From Oscillospiraceae bacterium (GTDB taxonomy: Bacteria; Bacillota; Clostridia; WRLR01): a stretch of 63,056 nt of DNA. Below, piece after piece: positions 18,216 to 27,200 of this stretch (within the stretch, counting starts at the first letter, position 1; each line of letters opens with the position of its first letter). The stretch lies in assembly GCA_009777515.1 (NCBI GenBank), contig WRLR01000009.1, forward strand, positions 1 through 63,056. The letters are read 5' to 3'. Under the pieces are notes generated by a model. It searched no databases and was not told where the DNA came from. It saw only the letters and a list, made by a program, of their open reading frames with translations. Made by a program: the position numbers and the translations under genes.

Positions 18216-19817
18216 TCAGCGGCGCCCGCGTAGGCGCCTATGTAATATGCGTTGTATAAAACCGCGCATTTCGTCGACGCCGAATGCGTAGCACGCCGCT
18301 GCGTAAGCGCCGCCCCCGATGGCGGTAAGCGCAACTATGCGTAAAGCCAGGTCAACTGTTGGGAGGCCGTAAGCGGAGGCGAACAATGTTCCCGCACCGC
18401 CCCCTCCGTTTAATGCATTGAGCGCCAGCTCCGCGACGATAAGCACTGCGATCATGGCGCACGTTGAAAGCACGCATCTGATCGCCAACGGCGCCAACTT
18501 GCCCGCCCCCGCGCTCACGCCCATGACCGCGAGCCTTTTACGCAACAGCAACAGCAACGCCGCTGCGCCCGATGCAATCGCCGCAAAGTATGCGACGGGC
18601 AGCCCGACAAGCCCGATCCTACCCATCAGCGCATAACTCAATGCGATATTGAGCGCCATGATCCCGACGCTGACCGCAGCCGGGGTCCGGGAGTCGCGAA
18701 TGGCATAGAACGCCCGGTCGGCCGCCTCTTTGAACCCAATGAATGCAATCGCCCCGGCGTACACGGCAAACACCGCTACGGAAACCGCCATATCCGACGC
18801 CGTCACCTTCCCATGCCCATATAATAGAGGTATCAGCAGGCGCGAGAGATAGGCGAGCCCCGCCGACGCGGGCACGGCAAAGACGATGATCAGCCGCATC
18901 ACCCCGCCCATCGCATCGCGGAACCCCGCGTGATCGCCAATGGCGTAGCGTGCGGACATCCTCGGGAAGAAGACCGACAAAGTCGAAATGATAAAGAGTT
19001 GCGACGCCGTAAACGCGAGCGTCAGCATGTTGGTGATGGTCAGCACGCCGCCGTCGAATCCGGCGGCGAACGTGCTGTTCATAAACATATTGAACTGGTA
19101 CGATGACGACGACACAAGCACTGGCAGCGCCAGCCTGCCCGCCAGGCGAACATCGCCGTCCGCAAGGCGCAATGACGGCCTGTATCGGTACCCCAGCCGG
19201 CCTGCGACCGGCGGGATCAGTACGATTGCCTGCGAGGCGAGGCCCGCAAAGGTCGCGACGAGCAGGCCGCGTATACCAAAGCGCCCGGCAAAGAACGTGA
19301 CATACAATATTACCGACAGGCCGCTGAACGCGCTCACTATCGCCGGCAGCATAAACCTGCTGTTGGATTGCAATACGCCTTGTAAAATATAGTTGATGGC
19401 GTGGAAGATCATGACCGGGAACATCAGCCGGAGGGCGAAAAGGGCCAGCGCGGGGTCGCCGTCCCGGAATTTATCGATTATTCCCACAATCAATGGCGAT
19501 GCGAATATCCCCACCGAGGCTATCAGCGCGGCAAGGATGAGCGCGATGGTTATTATATTGTCGATGAACCCGTATGCCCTGTCTTTTTCGCCCGCCGCCA
19601 ATCGGCCCGAAAATATGGGTATGACCACGGTGACCAGCGCCGTGCCGATGCATGTGAATATCAGGTTCGGCAGGTTGACGGCGTATGTATAGATGTCCGT
19701 CTCGAGGGTATATCCAAACCACGCCGTGTAGCGCATGCTGCCGACCAGCGATAGCCCTCGGGCCAACGTAGACAGCAGCATCACGAGCCCGACGCTTTTG
19801 ACTAGATTATTCTTCAA
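18216..19817 (-). CDS. murJ: Lipid II flippase MurJ (MVF family)
   Basis: This 533-residue integral membrane protein has about 14 hydrophobic segments and the MVF/MviN hallmarks: N-terminal LARGLSLVGSMRYTAWFGYT, LPNLIFTCIGTALVTVVIPIF, RLMFPVMIFHAINYILQGVLQSN, and later FFPRMSARYAI. It would flip lipid II across the membrane for peptidoglycan synthesis, or carry out a related polymer-lipid flip. The start is TTG with AAAGG 12 nt upstream, a longer spacing than usual; no better start exists because the first helix begins immediately after. Downstream lies a GT4 glycosyltransferase. Confidence 0.85.
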   Translation of the reverse strand: MKNNLVKSVGLVMLLSTLARGLSLVGSMRYTAWFGYTLETDIYTYAVNLPNLIFTCIGTALVTVVIPIFSGRLAAGEKDRAYGFIDNIITIALILAALIASVGIFASPLIVGIIDKFRDGDPALALFALRLMFPVMIFHAINYILQGVLQSNSRFMLPAIVSAFSGLSVILYVTFFAGRFGIRGLLVATFAGLASQAIVLIPPVAGRLGYRYRPSLRLADGDVRLAGRLALPVLVSSSSYQFNMFMNSTFAAGFDGGVLTITNMLTLAFTASQLFIISTLSVFFPRMSARYAIGDHAGFRDAMGGVMRLIIVFAVPASAGLAYLSRLLIPLLYGHGKVTASDMAVSVAVFAVYAGAIAFIGFKEAADRAFYAIRDSRTPAAVSVGIMALNIALSYALMGRIGLVGLPVAYFAAIASGAAALLLLLRKRLAVMGVSAGAGKLAPLAIRCVLSTCAMIAVLIVAELALNALNGGGGAGTLFASAYGLPTVDLALRIVALTAIGGGAYAAACYAFGVDEMRGFIQRILHRRLRGRR

Positions 19818-19867
19818 ATTAGTAGTATACCTTTAAAGTAAAGGGTTCGCGGGGCGGACGGCTAAAG

Positions 19868-19944
19868 CCGCCCCAACGACCGCCCCAACGACTGCCCCAA
19901 TGGCCGCACCAATGACGCCCCAATGGCCGCACCAATGACGCCCC
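19868..19944. repeat. 12-bp tandem array (about 7 units) between lysA and murJ
   Basis: The consensus is CCGCCCCAAYGR. Two units at 19868-19891 are identical; the last four form a perfect 23-bp duplication (19899-19921 and 19922-19944). The array ends exactly at the lysA stop codon (CTA at 19944-19946 on the plus strand). Confidence 0.9.
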
Positions 19945-21233
19945 TATGTGAGCGGCTGGGGCTGCTGAGCCTCCAGCATCCGTGCCACGTCGGGATCGAC
20001 GAGGGTCGTAAAATAGTCCCCCGGCGTCTCCGCGCGCCGGATCAACTCAAAGCCGCCGTCCTCCCTCAACAGGATTTCCGCCGAGCGTAGGCTGCCATTA
20101 TAATTGTAGCCCATCGCATGGCCGTGCGCGCCGGTGTCGTGTATCCACAGGATATCGCCGATATCGATTGGCGGGAGCGCCCGGTCGATGGCGAACTTGT
20201 CGTTGTTTTCGCAAAGTGAGCCCGAGACGTCGTACACGCGCGTCGCCTCGGCGCCTTCCTTGCCTATCACCGTTATATGGTGGTACGCCTTGTACATTGC
20301 GGGTCTCATCAAGTTGGACGCGTTGGCGTCCACACAAATATACTCCTTATATATGTGCTTTTCGTGTATCGCCGTCGTTATCAGCCCGCCGTTTTCGCCC
20401 AGCATGAACCGCCCGAGTTCCGTATATAGGGCGACATCGCCGAGACCGGCTGGCACGAGCACTTCGTTGTATGCTTGGCGCACGCCCTCGCCGATCGCCA
20501 GGATGTCCTGCGCCGGGTCGTCTGGGCGGTACGGTATGCCGATGCCGCCCGAAAGATTGATAAACCGTATGTCCGCGCCCGTTTCTCGCGACAGCTCGAC
20601 CGCGAGATTGAACAGGACCCGCGCCAGCTCCGGGTAGTACGCGTTGCCCTGCGTGTTGCTCGCGAGGAAGGCATGCACGCCGAAGGTCTGCGCCCCCAGT
20701 CCGCGCAGCTTGCGAAAACCTTCGAACAGTTGCTCCCTGGTGAAGCCGAATTTCGCGTCTCCCGGATTGTCCATGACATGCGTGCTCGCGGTGAAGAGGC
20801 CGCCCGGGTTGAAGCGGCAGCAAATGGTCTTCGGGATGCCGCAAACGCTGTTCAAAAAGTCTATGTGCGTAAAGTCATCGAGATTAATGATCGCGCCCAA
20901 CTTATGCGCCAGCGTGTACAAGTGAGCCTGCGTCGCGTTTGACGAAAACATAATATCGCTGCCCGTTATACCGACGGCTTCGCTGAGCAGCAGCTCCGTA
21001 TACGAGGAACAGTCCGTGCCGAAGCCTTCCTCTTTTAATATGCGCAGGATGGCAGGGTTCGGCGTCGCCTTCACCGCGAAGAACTCGCGAAAGCCGGGGT
21101 TCCATGCGAAGGCTTTTTTCAAGAGCCGCGCCCTTTCGCGTATCCCGCGCTCATCATAGAGATGAAACGGCGTCGGATGCGATTGTGTGATCTCTTTAAT
21201 TCTATCAATATCGGCAAACGTTCTTTTAATCAT
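19944..21233 (-). CDS. lysA: Diaminopimelate decarboxylase-type PLP enzyme
   Basis: Fold-type III PLP decarboxylase that would make L-lysine from meso-diaminopimelate. The PLP lysine is in FFAVKATPNPAILR (about residue 54). Other motifs are GTDCSSYTELLLSE, CCRFNPGG, SGGIGIPYRP (phosphate loop), YTELGRFM and the C-terminal GSLCENNDKFA, the CExxD site that contacts the substrate. Its 429 residues fit the family. GGAG lies 7 nt before the ATG. A related decarboxylase (carboxynorspermidine type) is possible, but the CENND motif favours LysA. The stop codon abuts a tandem array. Confidence 0.85.
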   Translation of the reverse strand: MIKRTFADIDRIKEITQSHPTPFHLYDERGIRERARLLKKAFAWNPGFREFFAVKATPNPAILRILKEEGFGTDCSSYTELLLSEAVGITGSDIMFSSNATQAHLYTLAHKLGAIINLDDFTHIDFLNSVCGIPKTICCRFNPGGLFTASTHVMDNPGDAKFGFTREQLFEGFRKLRGLGAQTFGVHAFLASNTQGNAYYPELARVLFNLAVELSRETGADIRFINLSGGIGIPYRPDDPAQDILAIGEGVRQAYNEVLVPAGLGDVALYTELGRFMLGENGGLITTAIHEKHIYKEYICVDANASNLMRPAMYKAYHHITVIGKEGAEATRVYDVSGSLCENNDKFAIDRALPPIDIGDILWIHDTGAHGHAMGYNYNGSLRSAEILLREDGGFELIRRAETPGDYFTTLVDPDVARMLEAQQPQPLT

Positions 21234-21282
21234 AGCGTCGCTCCGTCCTTTATTAATCTAATTATATATCAAATCATCGTAG

Positions 21283-21304
21283 GGACGGCCGCCCCCGGCC
21301 GTCC
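21283..21304. repeat. REP-like palindrome (GGACGGCCG type)
   Basis: GGACGGCCG (21283-21291) and CGGCCGTCC (21296-21304) form a 9-bp hairpin preceded by GTAG; it is one member of a dispersed family. Confidence 0.8.
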
Positions 21305-21368
21305 GCCCCGTCCCCAGCCAATCTATCCCCATCCGCTCCCGTCCGCTACGCCCCATCTTGTTATGCAT

Positions 21369-21974
21369 CTACTTTGCTGCGATTTTTGGGGCGACCGCCG
21401 ATTCGATGTATTTTCCGAGCGAGGCCCATATGGCGCCGAACACGGCGACATGCACCGGGAGCATCGCCAGCGATTTGACTAACCGCGTGCCATAATAGAA
21501 TACATACGCCTTATTGTACAATATGGAGACCCAGAGCGTGTTCATATGCGCGTCAATGAGCATCGTCACGCAGAACGCCGCGAAAAATGTCCTGATGACC
21601 AGCGAGCGCTTGGTAGACAGCGGGCCCCCAGGCGGCGACAAAGCCGCCCCTATATACGACTTCAAAAAATAACCGTACGCGAACCCCGTCAAAAACGCGC
21701 TCAACGTGAAGCCCGGAAAAAAAGGGCCCTGCCCCGGGACCAGCAAAAAACCTACCAAATCGGCGGCGACGCAAATAAACCCGTTCCACAGCGGCCCGAA
21801 AATGGCTCCGCCGAGCGCAATCGGCAAAAATATAAAACTCACGCGCATAAAAACAACGTCGACCGCCAACATCCTGCCCAGCACCACCTGCAGCGCGACA
21901 AACAGCCCGCATAAAACCATAACATAATACTTCCTCACCCGCCGCGCCCCCCAGACGTCGTTATCAATCCACAT
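21369..21974 (-). CDS. ECF transporter S component, FolT-like (folate family)
   Basis: The 201-residue membrane protein has about six helices and the signature of folate-family ECF substrate-binding components: RVSFIFLPIALGGAIFGPLWN, VAADLVGFLLVPGQGPFFPGFTLSAFLTGFAYG. It would bind the vitamin and dock to a shared EcfA/A'/T module encoded elsewhere. No THF riboswitch was found upstream. The start ATG 21974 has only a weak GGTAG upstream; ATG at residue 19 is an alternative. REP-like palindromes lie on both sides of the gene. Confidence 0.8.
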   Translation of the reverse strand: MWIDNDVWGARRVRKYYVMVLCGLFVALQVVLGRMLAVDVVFMRVSFIFLPIALGGAIFGPLWNGFICVAADLVGFLLVPGQGPFFPGFTLSAFLTGFAYGYFLKSYIGAALSPPGGPLSTKRSLVIRTFFAAFCVTMLIDAHMNTLWVSILYNKAYVFYYGTRLVKSLAMLPVHVAVFGAIWASLGKYIESAVAPKIAAK

Positions 21975-22002
21975 TCAATCTACCCAGTATATCATATTTT
22001 CC

Positions 22003-22036
22003 TGTAGGGACGACCGCCCCGGTCGTCCGCTGCGCC
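22003..22036. repeat. Left 34-bp flanking repeat of the AT-rich islet (REP-like)
   Basis: Contains the perfect inverted repeat GGACGACCG (22008-22016) / CGGTCGTCC (22020-22028). The 34 bp from TGTAGGG onward are identical to 24133-24166 except for two bases, in the same orientation. Confidence 0.85.
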
Positions 22037-22214
22037 CTGCGCCTATACCATAAAAAATACATTGCACTAGTATAGCACAAATTAATATGTTCAATTTATT
22101 ATGTTCAATTTATTCAATGTCTACATCATGTTATTATTATATACTTTTTTATATTTTTGTAATAATATAACAATTGACAATTATTAATTGCATTGAAGAA
22201 TAGGAATGACCTAC

Positions 22215-23021
22215 ATGAAATATAAACGTATATGGATTATCCTCATATCAGTGTTAGTAGCCGCATTGGCAGCTCTGTGCGGGGTTATATGGAATGATTA
22301 CAACGCTATATCACAGGGGGTGAGTGCGTCCATTATTGCATCGCTGCTTTTTTGGATTTTTACTGACGTTATCCAAGTAAGTAGCGAACGTGACTATTTA
22401 TCGAAGATCATAATACGTATGGAGAACCTGGAACAAAGCAAATCCGATGGACTGGTTGACATACATAAGCGTAGAGATGCCGATAAATTTTGGATTGATT
22501 TTGCTAATAATGCTGAGGATAAACTCGTTATATCCGGGACAACGCTACATAAATGGATCGCATCTGATGAGTCAAAAAAGGCATTGGCAAATGCCATTAA
22601 AAGAATAGCGAAAAAAAGAATAAATTTTGAAAGGTACAATGAACCGATAATACTAATTATTTTTTCTGACCTTGGGATCAATCTTGAGTCTGAGAGACGC
22701 GGAGGAAATAATAGATGGCTGCTAAGAGATGATCTGAATAGGGAAAAGATCGCATTTTGCAAATATCTTGCCGATATTATTCGCGATTTTAATCCTATTG
22801 AAAGATCCTCTATTGTCATGTATGAAACTGACAGATTTCCGTATATGTATTGCAACAATGGGAAATATTGTGTTGTTGGTACATATTTTGACAATCGTAG
22901 CGATACAATGAATTTGCAACTCATTTTTCGAAATGGGATAGGTGATTATGAACGCGAATATACAGAAGATATTTATAATATTACAAAGAATTTACCTGTA
23001 AGGAGTTTATCTAGTTTATAA
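22215..23021 (+). CDS. Two-TM membrane protein of unknown function (AT-rich islet)
   Basis: The 268-residue product has two predicted helices near the N-terminus (residues ~5-24 and ~35-53) with a short loop, then a soluble, presumably cytoplasmic domain. The segments DKLVISGTTLHKWI, PIILIIFSDLGIN and SSIVMYETDRFPYMYCNNGKYCVVGTYFD resemble the layout of degenerate phospholipase-D-like domains, but no HKD motif is present, so this is only a suggestion. Codon use and base composition are markedly AT-rich compared with all neighbours. ATG 22215 has AGGA 9 nt upstream; an in-frame ATG at 22206 overlaps that site. It is followed 52 bp later by a radical SAM gene of the same composition. Role unknown; a membrane-anchored sensor or effector is conceivable. 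Confidence 0.7.
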   Translation: MKYKRIWIILISVLVAALAALCGVIWNDYNAISQGVSASIIASLLFWIFTDVIQVSSERDYLSKIIIRMENLEQSKSDGLVDIHKRRDADKFWIDFANNAEDKLVISGTTLHKWIASDESKKALANAIKRIAKKRINFERYNEPIILIIFSDLGINLESERRGGNNRWLLRDDLNREKIAFCKYLADIIRDFNPIERSSIVMYETDRFPYMYCNNGKYCVVGTYFDNRSDTMNLQLIFRNGIGDYEREYTEDIYNITKNLPVRSLSSL

Positions 23022-23073
23022 AAGCATATATAATAAATATGGTTATATACGCATTTATACAAAGGTGGTATGA

Positions 23074-24099
23074 GTGAAAACCCTATCGCAAAAATCATTT
23101 ATATCGAGCGTCGATATTACTAACTACATTACTGATAGCGGCAATAAATTATCCGATGCCAGGGCAATTAATTTACTAGGTGTTACAGAGTCGTCCAATA
23201 ATTTTTCGGCTAACGGATGGTCATATGAGGACGCGAAAAAATATCTGTTCAACATTGGTGGAAAACTGGTTGAGGCGGGGTTCTACAGCCATTTTGCCGA
23301 CGATAAAGCGGATAGGTTGATAAAGCAGGTTATTGAATTGCCTACAAGTTTCAGCTGCCCCATGAAATGCGCTTATTGCGCGTCGTCATTGATTAATGAC
23401 ATATCGCCGTTAGATGTTGATGTTATGATAACCATTACGCAATTTATATTGGATGCTAACGATATTGATAATGACAGAGCTGTTTTGATAGCCCTGACGG
23501 GAACCGGGGACGCTTATTATACATTGGGCATGATTTGTGAATATTTATCACGGGCATCGCAAGTATATAAAAATTTTTCATATACGATTTCATCGTGCAA
23601 CTGGACGCACGATATGTTAATGACTGTTGAAAAACTGCAGCGCCAATATAGGATAAGAAATGTTCAGTCGACATTTATATCCAATAACGAAAATGTTGTT
23701 GCCAGCATTATACCGGGATTCAGATATATGAAATTACAACCACTTGCTTTCATCGATATTGTCAAAGGATCGATGTTCGTAAACTGGCGAATAAATTATT
23801 TAATGATGGATTCAATAAACGATGGTGACGACCATTTTATCGAATTTATTAAAATGGTCAAGCCGATTAACGATAAAGTCATTATACGAATATCATCACT
23901 TAACGAGACATTCGCTTCGCGTTCCAACGGGCTAAAGCCCTCGAATCTGCAGCGTTCGGAAGTTTTTAAGCGTATGCTCAACCATGAAGGCATCAATGCA
24001 TATATTTTTCATTCTGTTGAAAATAACAATATGAGCTGCGGCCAGCTTGTTCTCGAAAAGAATTCGTTAACTACTATGCCGTGTCGCCGCGCCCTTTAA
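23074..24099 (+). CDS. RlmN/Cfr-like radical SAM protein (AT-rich islet)
   Basis: The 341-residue protein has a CX3CX2C cluster site SCPMKCAYC (Cys95, Cys99, Cys102), a GTGDAYY segment at the place of the SAM-binding GMGEP motif, and a C-terminal SCGQL (Cys322) matching the methyl-carrying cysteine region of RlmN/Cfr rRNA methyltransferases. The IIRISSLNETFASRSNGLKPS stretch and the GINAYIF strand also resemble the RlmN C-terminal half. However, the second catalytic cysteine of RlmN, seven residues before the cluster, is absent. It is thus a divergent member with unknown substrate. Start GTG 23074 has AAAGGTGG 5 nt upstream. It forms a likely operon with the two-TM gene; both are AT-rich and look horizontally acquired. 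Confidence 0.75.
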   Translation: MKTLSQKSFISSVDITNYITDSGNKLSDARAINLLGVTESSNNFSANGWSYEDAKKYLFNIGGKLVEAGFYSHFADDKADRLIKQVIELPTSFSCPMKCAYCASSLINDISPLDVDVMITITQFILDANDIDNDRAVLIALTGTGDAYYTLGMICEYLSRASQVYKNFSYTISSCNWTHDMLMTVEKLQRQYRIRNVQSTFISNNENVVASIIPGFRYMKLQPLAFIDIVKGSMFVNWRINYLMMDSINDGDDHFIEFIKMVKPINDKVIIRISSLNETFASRSNGLKPSNLQRSEVFKRMLNHEGINAYIFHSVENNNMSCGQLVLEKNSLTTMPCRRAL

Positions 24100-24132
24100 A
24101 AACAAAACCTCCCCTACAAAAACCTATGCCCA

Positions 24133-24166
24133 TGTAGGGACGACCGCCCCGGTTGTCCGCTGCACC
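24133..24166. repeat. Right 34-bp flanking repeat of the AT-rich islet (REP-like)
   Basis: Same sequence as 22003-22036 with two substitutions (inverted repeat GGACGACCG / CGGTTGTCC at 24138-24158). Further partial copies (CGGTCGTCCGC, CGGTCATCCGC) follow up to about 24215. Confidence 0.85.
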
Positions 24167-24279
24167 TCGGTCGCCTACCATGCCCCGGTCGTCCGCTTTG
24201 TATCGGTCATCCGCTCCGTTCATGCCCATACTTTGGCGCGGGATCATGCCAATGCGTAAGCGACTACTTTAGCACGACT

Positions 24280-27200
24280 TCAGGCGCGGGCGCCTCCGCT
24301 GGCACCGGGGCCGGCGCCAGCGCCGAACAGTGCTATGAAGCGCTGCCAGAATGTGGTTTCTATGCCCTCCGGCGCCGGGATTGGCGGCGGTTCGGGACGC
24401 GGCACCCCTTCCGCTTGCATCACGAACTGCAGCGCCCGCACCTCGCCGTTCCTCTCGGAAGCAAACGAGTAAACCGGGCCCTCGCCCCCCATCATCTCCG
24501 CGACGAAATCCTTGATGCCGTCCAATATGTCCGTATCGAGCGCCTGGGTCTCGGCGCGCATCTCGCCGGTGCCTTCTTTGAGATCGCCCACGCCGGTGAA
24601 TAGTTCTATAATGCCGTCCAACAGCTCGCCGACCCCGTCTCGGAAATCGATTGCGCCGTCATGCAGCTCTACCGCCCCGTCGTGGAGCTCTGCCGTCCCG
24701 TCATATAGCTTGCTCACCCCGTCGCGCAGCTCAGCCACGCCGTCGCGCAGCTCGACAGCGCCGTCGTGCAGTTCGCCCGCGCCGTCGCGCAGCTCCTCTG
24801 CCCCGTCCCGCAGTTCCGCCGCCCCGTCGCGAAGCTCGACAACGCCATCGTGCAGTTCAACCACGCCGTCTCGCAGTTCTGTAGCGCCGTCGTGCAATTC
24901 GCCCGCGCCATCGCGCAGCTCCACAGCGCCGTCATGCAGCTCGTCTGCTCCGTCGCGCAGCTCCAAGACGCCGTCGTGCAGTTCGCCCACCCCGTCGAGC
25001 AGTTCCAACACCCCGTCATGCAGTTCGACTACGCCGTCGTCAAACTCAATGATGCCGTCGCGCAGCTCATCCACGCCGTCGCCAAACTCCGCCGCGCCGT
25101 CTCGCAGCTCAGCCATCCCGTCCAGCAGCTCGTGCGAGCCGTCCCGCAGCTCAGCCACGCCGTCGGCGAACTCGTCGATGCCTTCATAGAATTTTTCCAT
25201 GCCGTCCTGGTATTCTTGGAACCCTTCCTGATAATCGCCCAGCCCATCCACGAATGTTTTCATCCCGTCCGCGAGCGGCGAGGCGCTGCGGCCAAGCTGG
25301 CTGACGCCGCTGGTATAGCTGCCAAGGCCGTTTACAAGTGTTTCGTAGCCGTTGAGCATCGCGTATATTTCCATCAGTTGCGCAGCCGCCGGGTTTTTGA
25401 GCGCTTCGTAGATTATTTCGTCCCTGTACGTTTCCATCAGCGCGTCCACGGCTAGCCGCATGGCCTCTGTAACCGAAAAATCGGCCATCTGCCCGTCCAC
25501 CGTCGCCTGCAGCATGTTTTTGGTGGCGTCGTCGAGATAGTCATAGTCGTCCGGCGATATACCATAAAATGCCATGATTTCCATCAATATGCGTTCGCGC
25601 GTCTCGATCGCCACCATTAGCTCAAACTGCGAGCGGGCGGCATCGAGCGCCGGTCCTGTGAATATGCCCGAGTCCGTTAAGACCTGGGCGTAGTTGGCGC
25701 GCGTCAGCGGAGCGCCAATGGCGCCTGCGCCCATAAGCTGGGCGCTCGCCGTTTGCAACAATATGTCAAAATAGGTATCGAAGCCACCGTAGAGGGCGCT
25801 GCCGCCGGAAGCGGCGGTCGCCGCGCCGGACGCGAAGTTCGACAGCCCTGCGCTGAGGCTACCTGCGCCGTCGACTATTCCGCTCAGTCCGCTTCCCAAC
25901 GTCTTTGTGCCGGCTAGCAGGTCGAATGATCCGGCGCGTAATTTATCCGCGCCGTTTTTGAGATCTTCCACACCTTCGTCAAATTCGCGTGCTCCGTCCA
26001 GCAGCTCATCAAACCCTTCGTTCATCTGCGCCATGCCGTCCGCCATTTCGACTGCGCCGTCTTTGAGCTTGCTTGAACCGTCTTTTAGTTCCCCCGTACC
26101 GTCGGCGAGCTCTTCGACTCCGTCCAAGAGTTCCTCTGTACCGTCAGCGAGTTCATGCACCCCATTTTTGTATTCTTCCATGCCATCGGAAAATTCGACT
26201 AAGCCGTCCCAAAACTCCTTTGTGCCTTCTGTAAACGTGGCCATGCCGTCGCTGAGCTCATCTGTGCCGTCCGTCAATTTTTTCACGCCGTCAGCCAATT
26301 CGCCCGCGCCGTCAGCAAATTCGGCCATGCCGTCGCTGAACTCTTCCGTGCCGTCGGCAAATTCTATCATGCCGTCGCTGAGCTCATCCGTGCCTTCGAC
26401 CAGCTCCGCTACACCGTCTTTCAACTCCAATGCGCCCTCGGTAAATTCGCCCATGCCGTCAGCGAATTCGGTCGAACCGTCGTATAGTTCGGCGACGCCA
26501 TCGTTCAGCTCGCCCACGCCTTCGAGCATCTCGCCTGCGCCGTCGTCCAGTTCGGCGATGCCGTCTACCAGTTCACGTATATCGGACATGTCCACATCGT
26601 CAAAATCAAAGTCCATGTTCATCGTGACGCCCGCGATGGTAATCCCGGGCATAGTGAAATCGGCGACGTCCGCCGACAGCTCCATTGTGGTTTCCTTGCC
26701 CGGGAGGGCGACAAAGTTGATCTGCTTGGAGCCGCCGACAGCCGCGATCGTGCCTGCGTCCGCTCGAATGTTTTCGCAAATGTCCGAATCTAGCGACACC
26801 GCTATTTGAAGGCAAAATTTTTCAAACAACGCCTGGCTGCCGCGCGGGTTGGGAGCGGTTGTTATTTTCATGTCCATGCGCCCGCTTTTTCCGCCGAGCT
26901 CCGCAGGCGTAATAGCGTCGCCGTTCAGCATATATGTTATGGAAAACGTCCATGGCAGTTCTGCGCCCATTAAATAGCCTTCGTAATAGAGCCTGTCGTC
27001 ACGCGCGCCTGCGCTAATGGTAACGGCGCCGGCGACGTCGTCGAGCCTCAGCGCGTCCTTGCCGGAGAGGTTGCGGACATACGAATAGTTGCCAAAGTCT
27101 ATCAGTTCGGGGCTGATTGCGGGATTGGCGCCGTTGCTGTTACCACCACCGCCGCCACTGATACCGCCGCCGCCGCTTCCGCCACCGCCACCGCCGCCGC

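Noticed and set aside
22174..22202. TTGACA with a possible -10 in front of the two-TM gene
   Set aside because: The matching -10 position would overlap the Shine-Dalgarno site and start codon, leaving no leader.
24500..26560. Long 21-bp periodic repeats suggestive of a CRISPR or VNTR locus
   Set aside because: They are in frame and encode the xxxLxDG heptads; there are no unique spacers or fixed repeat units.
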